Made by a program: the position numbers and the translations under genes. Below are positions 48,945 to 59,858 of a DNA stretch of 64,000 nucleotides, in pieces. Each line of letters begins with the position of its first letter. The stretch's first letter is position 1. The stretch is from Ottelia alismoides (Eukaryota; Streptophyta; Magnoliopsida; Alismatales; Hydrocharitaceae). The notes under the pieces were generated by a model. The model had not been told where the DNA came from and searched no databases. It saw nothing but the letters and a program-made list of their open reading frames with translations. The stretch spans positions 744,001 through 808,000 of the forward strand of contig JAZKJV010000684.1 in assembly GCA_037367405.1 (NCBI GenBank). The letters are read 5' to 3'.

Positions 48945-49291
48945 AAGTTCTTCCGGGTTTTCTTATTCACATCTATACGCCTGCATGCCTGATATTTTGC
49001 AGATAAACCCCTACGGCTTTGTTTTATTGCTACTTCATCCATTTTGGACTGAACTGTGATGGTTTATGTATTGTTTAATTAAGTTTTATTTGCAAATAAG
49101 CCCCTGGATTCGTAGATCCTCTATTCATGATCTATATAATTATGCCGTGCATTTTCTGAATAAATGTGTAATTAAACTTCTATTTACAGAACAAACTCTT
49201 TATTTTTCACGTGTCAAATAATTTGCCTTGAATTAGTCTTCCATCTCCAGGTGAATCCTGGTAACACCCTATTCGTGTTTTCTTGCATTTA

Positions 49292-50385
49292 TCCTCGACT
49301 TCGTCTTCCATCTCCAGGTAAATCCCAGTAACACCCCATTCATGTTTGCAACAATCTTCTCATGCATCTAATCATTCTTATACCTTCACCGTTCTTCCGT
49401 CATCCACCGCACACTCCCGTTTACGTCCTCCTCTTACGGATCCTCCTCTTACTCAATCCATTTCTTTTTCCGGTAAGGGAGAAGAACCCATTTAGGGATT
49501 CATTTTCACCGCATCCGGCAACCCTCCATTGACCCCTAAACAACCCCCATTCCGCTTCGCTATTAGGTCTAACCCCTGCAGGTTCCATGATACTTCATCG
49601 ATCGGAATTTTGAGACAATCTTCGATTTGCTGCTCCGCCTTCGACGAGGAGGGATCAACATGTTGATCCATCCATCGCTGCACTTTCTTCGACCTTCCAC
49701 TGTCTTCACCGACCGTTCAAGAATCTTCTTCCGACTATTACTCTGGCCTGAGGAGGACGGAGGAGGAGCAAGCACTTCATCGGAGCGCAGTCTTAACACT
49801 ACAACACGCGGAGGAGAGACATCCTCCACGACACATAGATACCATTTGGATCTATCCTCATCGATCTTAATCCTACGGTCGAGAGCATCCCCACACCTCG
49901 CTCCAAGCCAACCAACCTCGGTGGTTCTGATCATGTGACAAAGTGATCGCATCATTCCACGTGACTTGAGCCTGCCAACGACCTGAACCTCATGACGAAG
50001 CTACCTCACGCACCCCAACACGTGCTGCCCTAGGAGATTTGTAGAAAAGTTCTGCCGAGTTTCCTTATTTACATATATACCCCTGCATGCCTGCTATTTT
50101 GCATATAAACACCTACGACTTTGTTTTATTGCTACTTCATCCATTTTGGATTGAGCTGTGATGGTTTATGTATTGTTTAATTAAGTTTTTTTGCAAATAA
50201 GCCCCTGGATTCATAGTTTAATATCTTGAGCACTTGATATTCCAAATTTAATAAAATCGATCTTGTTGGAATCCTCTATTCATGGTCTATATAGTTATAC
50301 CATGTGTTTTCTGAATAAATGTGTAATTAAACTTCTATTTACAGAACAAAGTCCTTATTTTTCATGTGGCAAGTAATTTGCGTTG
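49292..50385 (+). repeat. Tandem unit 3
   Basis: Uninterrupted copy; it has the empty sites for the LINE (TTTGCAACAATCTTCTCATG near 49347) and for element M (GTAGAAAAGTTCTGCC near 50042). After about 50385 it departs from the unit sequence. Confidence 0.8.
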
Positions 50386-50734
50386 AATTTGGTTTAAGTC
50401 CCAAATTGGATAGTTTAACTTAGATGATTTGATTCTTGACATATTTTCTCTGTTTAAGTGATTTTGAATGACTCAAATCAATTTAATTTTGATCAAACAT
50501 GAAGGGCTTCAATTATGCTTAAGGATTGAGATGATCAATTAGTTTCAAAAGCATCTAATAATTAGTACTCTTGGCATAATTAATCAAATGGTGAACTCTC
50601 AGGAGCTGATTGTGTGTACTTGTTGTATGTTATTTTGTTGTGTAATTCATATCATTTTGTATCATATCAATTAAATTGCGTACAAATATCCCAAAAAGAA
50701 CATGCATTCATTATCACTTTCTTCACTAACACAA
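50386..50734. other. AT-rich sequence after tandem unit 3; no gene
   Basis: Possibly the rest of the gypsy-type LTR. An AATCAAATGGTGAACTCTCA stretch near 50584 faintly resembles an LTR end plus degenerate primer site as in element B, but is too weak to use. Confidence 0.35.
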
Positions 50735-51108
50735 GATACATTACAATCACTTAACTTAGATTTCTTACACCTTAATTAAGATACATTACAATCACTTAAC
50801 TTAGATTTCTTACACCTTAATTAAGATACATTACAATCACTTAACTTAGATTTCTTCAAGGAAGGAAATATCGATATCGATATCGTTTCGATACAATGTC
50901 GATACCGATATATCGCCGATATATCGGCGATATATCGATGCATATCGCCGAAACCCGGTATCCATTAGGCATTTTCTCCTGTCGATACCCGATATCGTCC
51001 ATATCGGCGATATATCGGTGACCTGTCGATACCGATATATCGCCGATATATCGACGATATATCGCGATATGGCGATCCCTGGATTTCTTACACCTTAATT
51101 AAGTATCT
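50735..51108 (+). repeat. 45 bp tandem repeat, three copies, third split by a MITE
   Basis: Units start GATACATTACAATCACTTAA at 50735, 50780 and 50825, with near-identical sequence. The third stops at 50856 and resumes at 51082 (GATTTCTTACACCTTAATTA) after the MITE. Confidence 0.85.
50857..51081. mobile_element. hAT-like MITE built of CGATATATCG motifs (225 bp)
   Basis: GATTTCTT is duplicated exactly at 50849-50856 and 51082-51089 (8 bp). The ends are CAAGGAAGGAAATATCG and, inverted, CAGGGATCGCCATATCG (12 of 17 matching, CAGGG-like hAT terminus). The interior is a chain of GATATATCG(G/C)CGATATATCG palindromes, so either strand can fold. Confidence 0.8.
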
Positions 51109-51149
51109 TAATCGACCCATGTCCTTGACATATTTACTCCTGTTTAATA

Positions 51150-52050
51150 TGTTTGGGAAGACTGACTATTTTGACATCATCTGGTTTGCATCAAGATTCA
51201 ACTTTAAGTCCATTGCCTTTTTACTTTGATTATGAACGAGTTGACAAGTCACATCAAGGATGAGATACCTTAGTGTATGTTATTCGTTGATGATATTGTA
51301 TTGATTGATGAGACTAAAGATGGAGTAAATGAGAAGCTTGAGGTCTGGAGACATGCATTGGAGACTAAAGGATTTTGTACAAGTAGGGCTAAGACTGAAA
51401 TATATAGAGTGCACTTTTGATGGAAAGCAATGGTGAAGGAATCGAGGTGAAGATGGGTGACGATAACATTCAGAAGAGAGATTCTTTTAGATATTTGGGA
51501 TCTATTTTGCAACACGATGGGGAAATTGATGGATATATTATAAATAGATAAATGCGGGTTAGTCTGAAAATTCCTTTGAAAATGAAAAGGAAAATTTTGT
51601 AAAGCAGTTGTGAGACCTGCTATGCTCTATGGATCTAAATGTTGGCATCTGAACCATAACCATATGTAGAGAATGACAGTAGCAGAATTGAAAATGCTAA
51701 GGTGGATGTGTGAACACGCACGTAAAGATCGGATTCGGATGATGTCATCAGAAGAAAAGTTGGTGTAGCTCCGATCGAGGACAAGATGCAAGAAAATTGC
51801 TTAAATTGGTTTATATATTTGCAAAGGAGGTCAGCTGATGCACCGGTGAGTAGATGTGAGTTTTGGGATGCTGAGTCAGCTAAGAGAGGGTCAAGAAGGC
51901 CCAAGAAGTGTTGGAATGGGACTATACACAAGGGATCTTAGTTTTTGGATCTAAGCCCGAGAATGACCCAGATAGATTTGAGTGGAGGTAAAGATTCCAT
52001 ATAGCCGACCCTACTTAATGTGGGAAAAGGCTTTGGTGTTGTTGTAATTA
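51150..52050 (+). pseudogene. RTE-type LINE, 3' end of reverse transcriptase
   Basis: Broken plus frames read SGLHQDSTLSP near 51180, LIMNELTSHIKDEIP near 51228, [20 protein letters not shown] at 51276-51335 (xxDD active site, normally ADD), FRYLGSILQHDGEIDGY near 51490, AVVRPAMLYGSKCW near 51605, LRWMCEHARKDRIRMM near 51700 and GRPKKCW near 51895. The end CCCTACTTAATGTGGGAAAA then GGTGTTGTTGTAATT is the typical 3' terminus of plant RTE LINEs. 5'-truncated and dead. Confidence 0.8.
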
Positions 52051-52099
52051 GCTCGCTGTCCTTGTGTTCTCCTGGACTTATCCAAGTATAAATAAAACC

Positions 52100-53765
52100 A
52101 ACCTTTCTTTACGAGATCTATTCAACTTGGTTATGATCCCTTGTCATTGGCTTGTATTACAAGGATATGATCTTAACTTAACCAATTGATGGTTAATCAA
52201 TATGATTGCAATTGCATCATGCTGCCCTCTCCTCCTCAGATAACTCCCTAGAATACTCGAGATGATCAAGGCGCGCCATCTCGCTTTGGCTACATCCCTA
52301 CTATGCCATATATGCTCCCCAAGTTGCATTCCTAAATTGCAAAAACATACTACAAAGAGCTTTAAGATTCTCAACCATCCTCTTCAATGCAGTCCCTCCA
52401 CATCATACCTCTGTTGTACCTTGTGACCTCATGAAATTCTCGTCCATTGGCCATGCAGTCCCCTCCACATCATACCTTTGTTGGTACCTTGTGACCTCAT
52501 GAAATTCTCCTCCACTGGCCATGATCTCTCGAAATGGATCAAGTTGCACAAGTGTTGACCACCCCCCGAATCCCAATAGTTAGCGATGGTCTGAGTGTGA
52601 TCTAGGTAAGGCCAAGAAATTCCTAAACGAAATCTCTCTAGCAACCCCATATAGCAAAGGAAATGATTCATGTAAGACTTAGAAGAGATGTTTCTCCAAG
52701 TATAGCTCGAGTTTGTGGCATCCAAAACTCGATCAACATATCCCCCACAAAGCCGGGAAATAAAGGAGAAGTAGGGCACGCTCCACCCCTATCCCTTGGG
52801 TATCTACGACAAACAAAGCAATGTTAAAGTTATCATACACAACCCAAGCTGGATTGGGAAAATAATTCTGCACCAAACGAAGCCCATCCCACATCTCTGC
52901 TAACATCATGACCCCCGTTGAGTCGTAAATCATGGAAATTAGTAAAAGAGAATCATCCAAGATTCTTTGAAGTATAATAAATGAGACATTGGTAGCACAC
53001 ACCAAGATAACCAACTCCATTAGATAACCATTCCAACTAAAACTATGCCACCCGAAGCATCTACCGATGGCATCACTCCAAAATCAGAGAACCAAGACCC
53101 TGCCACCTTACGCTACATGAATTTGTCATACACCTCCACCCTTGTCTTCTGCAAATAAACAACATTTGCTTTCCAAGACTCAATCAAAAGCCCAACTACC
53201 CTCCTTTTGTTCGGCTGCCCCAGGCCTTGATATTCCAAGAGACAAGTTTCATCTGATAGCAGTAGAGACGATCCTCATAGCTTTACCTCAATGTTGTTCA
53301 TGAACCTGTATATTCCAAGAGACAAGTTTCATCTGATCCGGTAGAGACGACCCTCCTAGCTTCACCTCAATGTTGTTCGTGAATCACGACTAGTCTTGTT
53401 GCAACCTTCATCACCCCCACTGTTGGCTTCGTCAATCTCCATCATTGTGACCGCATCATCAACAAGTATATCCACAACTGACGTCCTCCCCACAATCGGT
53501 TGTGGCAACTATAGTATCCGTATTGTAAATAGCCAAAGCAAGTAGGTAGCATAATGAGAACCTCAACATACTTCTTACGATCCTTAAATTGCATCACATA
53601 AGTCCCAGGGTTGCTAGAGGGCAAAGTGAAACCTTCATAGAGGTGTCAGGGCTCCCTACTCAACATAGAAGGGGAGCCAACATGCTGATATCTTGAATTG
53701 CCATGATCTGAGTTCGAAAGAAAACTAAGATCCACCAGGTTGGTGCAACATAGACAATTGAAATC
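52100..53765 (-). pseudogene. Minus-strand L1-type LINE: endonuclease and flanks, broken
   Basis: On minus, near 53250 the frame starts KLVSWNI, then GLGQPNKRR and a YLQKTR stretch where the catalytic QETK would be. Near 52720-52560, SSYTWRNISSKSYMNHFL and a degenerate DHTQTIANYWDSGG match the FTWxxxxxxSRLDRFL...SDHxPI end of the endonuclease. Local tandem duplications occur at 52387-52520 (about 66 bp) and 53231-53390 (80 bp). It stops at 53765 where an LTR element is inserted and appears to resume at 58553. Confidence 0.65.
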
Positions 53766-53887
53766 TGTTAGAATACGTCATAGATGTGTAATTGGATTCC
53801 TCCAGGATCCAACTACCACATCTACATGTTTACTCCCGCATCTATTGTTAGTGGGACTTCAATTTGTTTGTGGGGCTATGTAAGAAG

Positions 53888-54178
53888 TGTTGAAATCTAA
53901 GAAGCGGAAGCAGAATCGATAAAACAAAAACGATAAACACCAAGAACAATGATTTACGTGGCATACTACTCGTTAACGAGCAGGATGAAACCACTGGAGA
54001 AGCCCTCAAATGGGTGGATATTCTATTGAATTTCCCAAAGAGTACAAGAGGTGTGGAGCTCCTTATATAGCACTATAGACAGACAGAAGTCCCACCACTC
54101 ATCCGTATGGGACTAAACTTGAGTGGGGTAATTGGATCTTGGTAAGATCCAATTACCCACCTATTACATTCTTCAACA
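53888..54178 (-). repeat. 3' LTR of the inner element
   Basis: On minus it begins TGTTGAAGAATG and ends TTAGATTTCAACA. It is visibly diverged from the 5' LTR, including an extra GATCCAATTA near 54147, so the insertion is not recent. Confidence 0.8.
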
Positions 54179-54328
54179 CTCCCCCTCAATCCGGCATTGA
54201 GAAAGCTGCAGCTTGCAACAAAAAGAAAGTATACAACACATCTTCGCACAATACATCACAAGAAGGACATATATCCGCTGCTGGTAGAAGACCTCGCACG
54301 AGGACGAGTCTACGGCTTTCGAGTCATC

Positions 54329-54432
54329 GGAACGTATCTCTGTCATGCCTGTAGAACTGTTGTGATATCAGGTTATTGGAACGTATCTCTATCGTGCCTG
54401 CAGGTCACCGGAACATATCTCTGTCGTGCCTG
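54329..54432 (+). repeat. Short tandem motif GGAACGTATCTCTGTCGTGC, three copies
   Basis: Copies of the 23 bp motif at 54329, 54378 and 54410 with one or two changes each, in the 3' interior of the inner element next to its polypurine tract. Confidence 0.7.
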
Positions 54433-54915
54433 GAGAAGAATTGCTGCAGAAGAAGTCCAACGTGGGGAACTGGTCGGATCGTAAAAGAAGAAGTATATGC
54501 CTCGACGAAGAAGTTGATGCTCGGTGAAGACGGATGATCGTAGTAATAGTATGGAGTGCTGGTCTGTTAGTCGTGAATGGATAGTAGAAGTTGTGAAAAA
54601 TATATCTCTGACTCCCCCCTTCTCCCATACTTGATAGAATAAAAGAAGATAGCATCAAGTTAGGGGAAACAAATGAATGACGTGCAACTTTTTTTATCAT
54701 TTTTTTGTGCTTCATTTTTTTGCACAATTAAAAAAAAGTTTTTTTTACGTTTTTTTGGACTTTCATCTTCTCTTTTTTTTCCCGGAACTTCGTTTTTTTG
54801 CTAATCTTTTGCGTACGCCTTTTTTTTATTGTATGCGCCTTTTTTCGAATTTTTTTAAGGCATGGCCCGTTGTGGGCCTAAACTTCACTCCTCTCTTTTT
54901 TCAAATAAATTACGG

Positions 54916-55626
54916 TCACACTGGGCCCATATACAGAAGAGGCCTTTTTTTAAAACAAAGGGGCCATCGAGCCCTTTGCATAAGCCGTAGGGTTCCCATC
55001 TGGGGAACCTTTTCCATGGCATGCCAATGTGCCGCCCCGATGGGGGCCTTCTCCTGTCGTCGCCGCCTACTGTCGTGGAGGAGAGGGCTCGCTGAGATCA
55101 GCCACCTGGAGGAGCCGCTGGGATCACACGAGGGGGGTTCCACTGCCGATGCTTGGATGTTCACGCGTGGGAGGGAGGTCAGATGCTGGAGGTTCACGTA
55201 CGGTAGAGTGAGGGAGGGAGGCCTTTTGTTGTCGCGCGCAACAAAGTGAGGGAGGGAGGCCTGATGCTGGAGGTGCTTGCGAGAAGGGTCGGGGTCGTCA
55301 TAAGGGGTTTCCGCTTGGGGATCGTGCAAGAGTAGGCACTTTGGAGGAGGACCTGCGGCGGGAAGCTTGGAGCAAGCTGGAGCTTGTCGCGAGAAGGAGA
55401 TGCGCGCAGCCTGCGCACAAGGAGGTGGCAACATCGCATACGGTGTCGCCTGGAGTCGAGGGCTCCACCTCTTCGACTTTGGCTGGAAGAGGTTGGAGCG
55501 CGAAGGGGGAAACGCCGCTGGAGAATAGAGATGCGGCAAGGGACTGGATGTTGTTGCAGGAATTAGGGTTGGGTGTTGTTGGAGAAACTGATTTGGAGGT
55601 TGCGTCGAGCATCTATGCAGATGCAC
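54916..55626 (-). other. GC-rich leader/cargo frame of the inner element (236 codons), not recognised
   Basis: A minus frame starting MHLHRCSTQPPNQFLQQHP, rich in Pro, Ser, Leu and Arg, with no known domain. The plus strand here contains repeats of GAGGGAGG and GATGCTGGAGGT (55160-55280). It may be leader sequence that happens to be open or captured host DNA; protein coding is doubtful. Confidence 0.25.
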
Positions 55627-55782
55627 GCCAGTCCAGTAGGCTGTTGCAATCTTTGCGCCTAAAAGAGCTAGATCTTCACGAATAATCTAGGGTTTCAGAA
55701 AACCCTAGAACAAGAACTTGGACTTGATTAAATCACAATAATCTTCAATAACAAATTTTAAAATCAGACGCCAAGAAACGTC

Positions 55783-55797
55783 CCGCTCTGATATCAT
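55783..55797 (-). other. Primer-binding site of the inner element
   Basis: TGATATCAGAGCGGG on minus, one base from the initiator tRNA-Met complement over 12 bases, adjoining the LTR end. Confidence 0.75.
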
Positions 55798-56082
55798 GTT
55801 GATATCCCAGAAGCGAATGCGGAATTGATAAACGAAGTAATAAACATGAAGAACAAAGATTTAACGTGGAACCCTACTCTCTAAGGAGCAGGATGAAACC
55901 ACAGGAGAAGCCCTCAAAGGGCAGATATTCTATTGAATTTCTCAATGAGTACATGGGGTGTGGGGCTCCTTATATAGCCCCACAGATAGACATGAGTCTC
56001 ACCACACGTCCATGTGGGATTAACTTGAGTGGGTAATTGGATCTTGGTGAGTCCAATTGCCCACCTATTACATTCTCCACTA
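55798..56082 (-). repeat. 5' LTR of the inner element
   Basis: On minus it starts near TAGTGGAGAATG (TGTTGAAGAATG in the other copy) and ends GATATCAACA. TATATAAGGAGCCCC on minus near 55970 is the likely TATA box. Confidence 0.8.
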
Positions 56083-56263
56083 AGAAGCACCACACCCATT
56101 GAACAATTCGCTGAGAAAATGAATAGAAGAATCAACACTTAGGATGTTCTCCATGGTTTCATCCCACCTCCTTATGGAGTAGGGTTTCACGTAAAATCCT
56201 GGTGTTCTTCCACTGTTCTTCATTCTTTATCTCCGATACGCTTTCGCATTATTGATTTCTTCA

Positions 56264-56278
56264 TGGTATCTGAGCAGG
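56264..56278 (+). other. Primer-binding site of the outer element
   Basis: TGGTATCTGAGCAGG, one base from the initiator tRNA-Met complement TGGTATCAGAGC over the first 12 bases. Confidence 0.7.
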
Positions 56279-56359
56279 TACAATTCTTAACGTCCCTTGA
56301 AGATTCAGAGCATGTACGATTTTGGATTTGAGATTATTATTATTCATGTTAGTGTTTCC

Positions 56360-56500
56360 ACCCAAAAGATCAGGGTTCAAATCTCTCCTTGGGGGTTATG
56401 TTAGGTAGTAGACAACCGGCGTAAAAAATGGCCGAATCTTTCAACATGGATTTGAGTCAACCCTACTTAATGTGGGAAAAGCCTTTAATGTTGAAATGTT
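56360..56500 (+). mobile_element. Possible SINE with RTE-like 3' end
   Basis: GGGTTCAAATCTC near 56381 resembles a tRNA-type B box, and the piece ends with CAACCCTACTTAATGTGGGAAAAG, the RTE LINE tail also seen at about 52010. No clear A box or target duplication was found, so it may instead be a tail fragment only. Confidence 0.35.
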
Positions 56501-57214
56501 CGTGCTTCGTTCAAGTTCAAGAAAATTCTAGGATTTTTAAAACCCTAATTTGTGCCAGCGGTAATGGTTAATTGTATCGTTCCTCAGCACATATCACGTA
56601 TTCGTCATTAAGTTCAAAGAAAATTTGAGGTTTCTTATGAAACCCTAATTCTATAAGGCAAGCACAATTTGATTGCGTCATCAACATCAGTTCTAGGGTT
56701 TCAGTAGACCCTAATTCTGCATGAAATAATTGTATACAGTTCTTGCATAGGCAGACAAAAAACTAACCACATGGTGCCAGATCCTTCAGGTGACAACCCC
56801 ATGCCACATCCATCACTAGGCAGGAGATGGCTTCTTAATTTCGAAGGAGAATGCCTCACCATCGATAGAGGAAGAAGAATGAAGAGGATATCAACAACTC
56901 AAGTTCACATCCTTACACGAGCCCTCATGCTGTCATTTTCCAACCAGTATGGGAGAAAGGGGGAGTATTATGCCGAGTTCTACCAGCTGAGTCAGGAAAG
57001 ATCCAAAGTCAATCCCAGGGAAAGCAATCCAGGCCTTAGGTCTTTGACTTTAGGGAGACATTCCTCACATTAGTCTGAGGTCGTTTTTGTTATTTCATCC
57101 TCATGCAACTAGAAAACACAAAAAAGGGATCTGAAATATCCAGAGAAAAATGTCAGGGAAAACTTTTGTTTCACATTATTTCCTAGTCCGGGAAATCTGG
57201 CACGGGTGAATCGC

Positions 57215-57640
57215 GTCATAGACGGGGCCTGATTCTGACTGACTAACTAGGATCGCTCCCATCTTCACTATATATTCCTCGGAAAGCATACAAGGGCCGA
57301 CTATTGAATGGAATAGGTGATGTCTGACCACAACGGCTTTGATCCTTGGCTCTGGGTTCTGGGTGAGGTACGTTAGTTAGCAAGACCGGCGGGGAAGCCA
57401 AATGGCTTGACACATGAGAGAGGCTCTTTTCTACCGGCTATCGCCTCGCATTAGACGTGTGGAACGAATGAAAGAAGCTTTTAGAATGCACTTACTACTG
57501 AATAGACTAGTTGAGAAGGAAGGACTAGCTCTGTTTGTTCCAAGAAAGATCCTTGATTCGCTCTAGGCTTTCGGAAGTCTCACTAGACTACATATTTTCA
57601 GGGGCCTCAATCTCTTCCATAGCAGCTACCTTCCCCCAGA
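57215..57640. other. Possible mitochondrial DNA insert (NUMT)
   Basis: Base composition and wording differ from the surroundings; the stretch from GACTGACTAACTAGG to about 57640, including CTACCGGCTATCGCCTCGCA and GGAAGGACTAGCTCTGTTTG, reads like plant mitochondrial intergenic sequence. This rests on general resemblance; no gene in it is recognised. Confidence 0.3.
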
Positions 57641-57771
57641 TCCCAATTTCTCAACTTCCTTGGTCATTCCCCCCATATATAACATTCGTATTTTAGACGC
57701 TATCCGTTTGATGCGCACATGTATATGATCATTATTCGAGAGGTCCCCATCTTTTATTTGGACTCAGGCTC

Positions 57772-57895
57772 CTCATGTGATCTATAGGGACTACAGAGTA
57801 GAGTTCCCATTCTCTGAGCCAGTGTGGTCTCAAGGTTTTCATGTAGATTCATAGGGACTCCAAAGTAGAGGTCCCATTCTCTGAGCTAGTATGGG
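57772..57895 (+). repeat. Two-copy repeat in the outer element interior
   Basis: CATGT(G/A)(A/G)ATNNATAGGGACT, then AGTAGAG(T/G)TCCCATTCTC and TGAGC are present at 57773-57825 and 57840-57890, about 66 bp apart. Confidence 0.65.
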
Positions 57896-58264
57896 AGAAA
57901 CCCAATTCTCAGATAAGGAGACTTTCAGACTCCATTCTCTAGCGGCCATGGAGTCCAACGATGATGTTTTTATGGCTTTTTCCAGTTTAATTCTTTACAG
58001 ATGAAGCAATTGCGTGCCAGATTTCTCTAAGTTGAGACTCATTTTAGTTTCAATGACTCTGACAGACGTAGTATAGAGCACATATCCTCCTACAAGGAGA
58101 CCTAGTTCAGTTCACACTCCATTCCTTCGGTTCCTCCTCACTAGCACATCATGAGATGAAACGTCCTTAGCTTGAGTTGTTATTATCCATAGTGTCTTGT
58201 ATGAGAGAGTGATTTCTTTCTATTTATCCAAGTTGAGCATTGCATGCTCCAACTTGAGGGGGAG

Positions 58265-58547
58265 TGTTAGAGTATGCATTACATGTATAAGCCAAGGTCC
58301 AATTACCACATCTACATGTTTAGTCCCACATCTAATTGTTAATAGGACTCTAGTCTATCTGTGGGTCTATATAAGAAAGCCCCATACCCATTGAATCAAC
58401 TGAGAAAATGAATAGAAGGATTAACCCTTAGTGACGTACTCTCGTGGTTTGGTTTTATCCCGCTCCTTATGGACGCAAAATCCCGATGTTCTTCCACCGT
58501 TCTTTATTCTTTTTCTCTAATACACTTCCGAATTATAATTTTCTATA
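58265..58547 (+). repeat. 3' LTR of the outer element
   Basis: 283 bp from TGTTAGAGTATG to TTCTATA. TATATAAG near 58368 is a likely TATA box. It follows CCAACTTGAGGGGGAG. Confidence 0.75.
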
Positions 58548-58552
58548 GAATC

Positions 58553-59700
58553 TAAATAAGAGGTCTACATCTTCCTGAAGATCAGTCTCGTGAACATTAA
58601 AAGCCTTATCCATAGGATCCCTAACCGAGAAGTCATGAAGATTAGGCTCGGGAGGCATACCCACAAGATACCCACACTAGCAGTAGCCTTGAGCAACAAG
58701 AAGAGGAAGGCAGTTTTCCATTCAGAGGAAAAACACCATCTTTTCATCCACATGCATAACCTCTAACACCTCCTGATTAGAGTAGTGCCTTTCTACAACA
58801 ATCGTCACATCTATTTCATCCCTGGCAATAAACCATCAAAAATGATCTCCACCACCTTCCCCAACCTCGCTAGAGCAACCTGGAAAGAGTCCAACTGGCG
58901 GGTGGTGAATGGCATGCTTGTGACACGGAAAGTCATTGAAATCCATAAAGTACGACACCATTTCAGAACCAAGGGCACCTCCATAAAACTCCAAGGTCCA
59001 CGGTATTAGTGACCAAAAGTATCACCTCTTTTTCAAGCGTCAACCCACACATGCAAATCAATGGAGCATGCAATGAGTCTAATTCCTTGCAAAAACCACT
59101 ATGAAAAATGTAGAGGTGTCTTCCTACACCCTCCACAATCTCGCCGCATGAAACTACAGAAGCTATCTGAACATGAGGACGTATACCCATCAACACATCA
59201 ACAGTCTCCTATTGATGCTGATAAGTTGCCTCAGGAGGCTGCAGTTTGTGTGGGAGCCTCTACGCAACAATATGAATATTTGATTGCTGCACGAGGATCT
59301 CCTCCATCCTTGAGGAGGAAACCTTACGAGGACGCCACACCCTTGAGCATTTTGCATTCCAATTCTAGTGACCCAACGCACACTTGAAGTGCCAAAGAAC
59401 CTCCCTCCAAATCAAGCATCGAGCAATGTCCACGACCACGCCATCACAGTGTTTCTCTAGCCCGACCATCTTCAAAATCAATGGCAACAACTCCTACCAT
59501 GCCACCTATAACATCATCTTTAGCATCAACATGCTCTAATACCGCACCAACGCCCACAACAACCTTCCTCAAATCCCCACGAACGGCCACCACAATGACT
59601 TTGGCAACCAAACCACCCCTAGGGACACGTGACATCATGATAGAGAGAACAAGAGATGTAAAAGGACTCGACTCTCGTTGAAACACATGCTACAAGTGCC
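58553..59700 (-). pseudogene. Probable continuation of the minus-strand LINE (ORF1 side)
   Basis: Broken minus frames (58963-59196, 59444-59686) lie just outside the outer LTR element, on the side where ORF1 of the LINE at 52100-53765 is expected. No zinc knuckle could be identified with certainty; assignment rests on position and style. Confidence 0.35.
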
Positions 59701-59858
59701 CTAACCCTCGTTGCACCTTTTGTGATGGTGCATGTTGATGTAAAACATCCACCCACAGGCGACGATGCTCAGGGGAGCGGAGTCGTGTTTCTCTAGATGC
59801 TCCCTTCCCACCACCTTGTCTATCGCCTCCCGCCTTTGAAATAGTCCATTAGAATATA

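Larger units (their letters stand above)
39001..49291 (+). repeat. Tandem unit 2, split by a LINE and by copia element M
   Basis: Unit sequence is 39001-39065, 43191-43875 and 48950-49291, adding up to about 1.1 kb. It is broken by the LINE at 39066-43190 and by M at 43876-48944. Units 1 and 3 show the uninterrupted sequence at both insertion points. Confidence 0.85.
36672..50385 (+). repeat. Gypsy-type LTR fragment with three tandem ~1.1 kb units (host of nested insertions)
   Basis: It begins TGATGAATCTCAGATTCATCA, the same terminal hairpin as the LTRs of A and B, and has the same block order (paired AACTTTCAT-like blocks near 37035-37075, GATTGGGCCACGTG near 37152, GC-rich centre, CACGTG at 38580). 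From 37842 a unit of about 1.1 kb is present three times: 37842-39000, 39001-49291 (interrupted) and 49292-50385. No primer site or interior was found beyond 50385, so the LTR end is unclear. Confidence 0.65.
53888..56082 (-). mobile_element. Inner non-autonomous LTR element (2.2 kb) inserted in the outer 5' LTR
   Basis: LTRs 53888-54178 (291 bp) and 55798-56082 (285 bp) with AGAAG duplicated exactly at 53883-53887 and 56083-56087. On minus a primer site at 55783-55797 and a purine tract GAGGGGGAG at 54179-54187 are present. The 1.6 kb interior has no gag-pol motif; GC-rich at the 5' side (54900-55650), T-run-rich at 54690-54860. Its LTRs resemble those of the outer element read in reverse, so the two are related families. 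Confidence 0.85.
53766..56263 (+). repeat. 5' LTR of the outer element, split
   Basis: LTR sequence is 53766-53887 and 56088-56263, matching the 3' LTR in order: ACCACATCTACATGTTTA, TGTGGGGCTAT, ACACCCATTGAA, GAGAAAATGAATAGAAG, CCTCCTTATGGA, TGTTCTTCCAC. Starts TGTTAGAATACG, ends TTCTTCA. Confidence 0.8.
53766..58547 (+). mobile_element. Outer LTR element (copia-type termini), interrupted, no gag-pol recognised
   Basis: 5' LTR 53766-56263 (split by the inner element), primer site TGGTATCTGAGCAGG at 56264, interior to 58264, purine tract TTGAGGGGGAG, 3' LTR 58265-58547. AAATC before and GAATC after are a 4 of 5 target duplication. LTRs about 283-298 bp without the insert. The 2 kb interior has no recognisable retroelement protein; the frame 56771-57073 (MVPDPSGDNPMPHPS start) is not recognised. 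Confidence 0.8.

Noticed and set aside
50584..50605. Possible LTR end plus primer site
   Set aside because: Resembles the degenerate site of element B at only a few positions; no LTR partner to confirm the boundary.
50735..50860. Repeat array considered as CRISPR
   Set aside because: Units are contiguous with no spacers, and the genome is eukaryotic.
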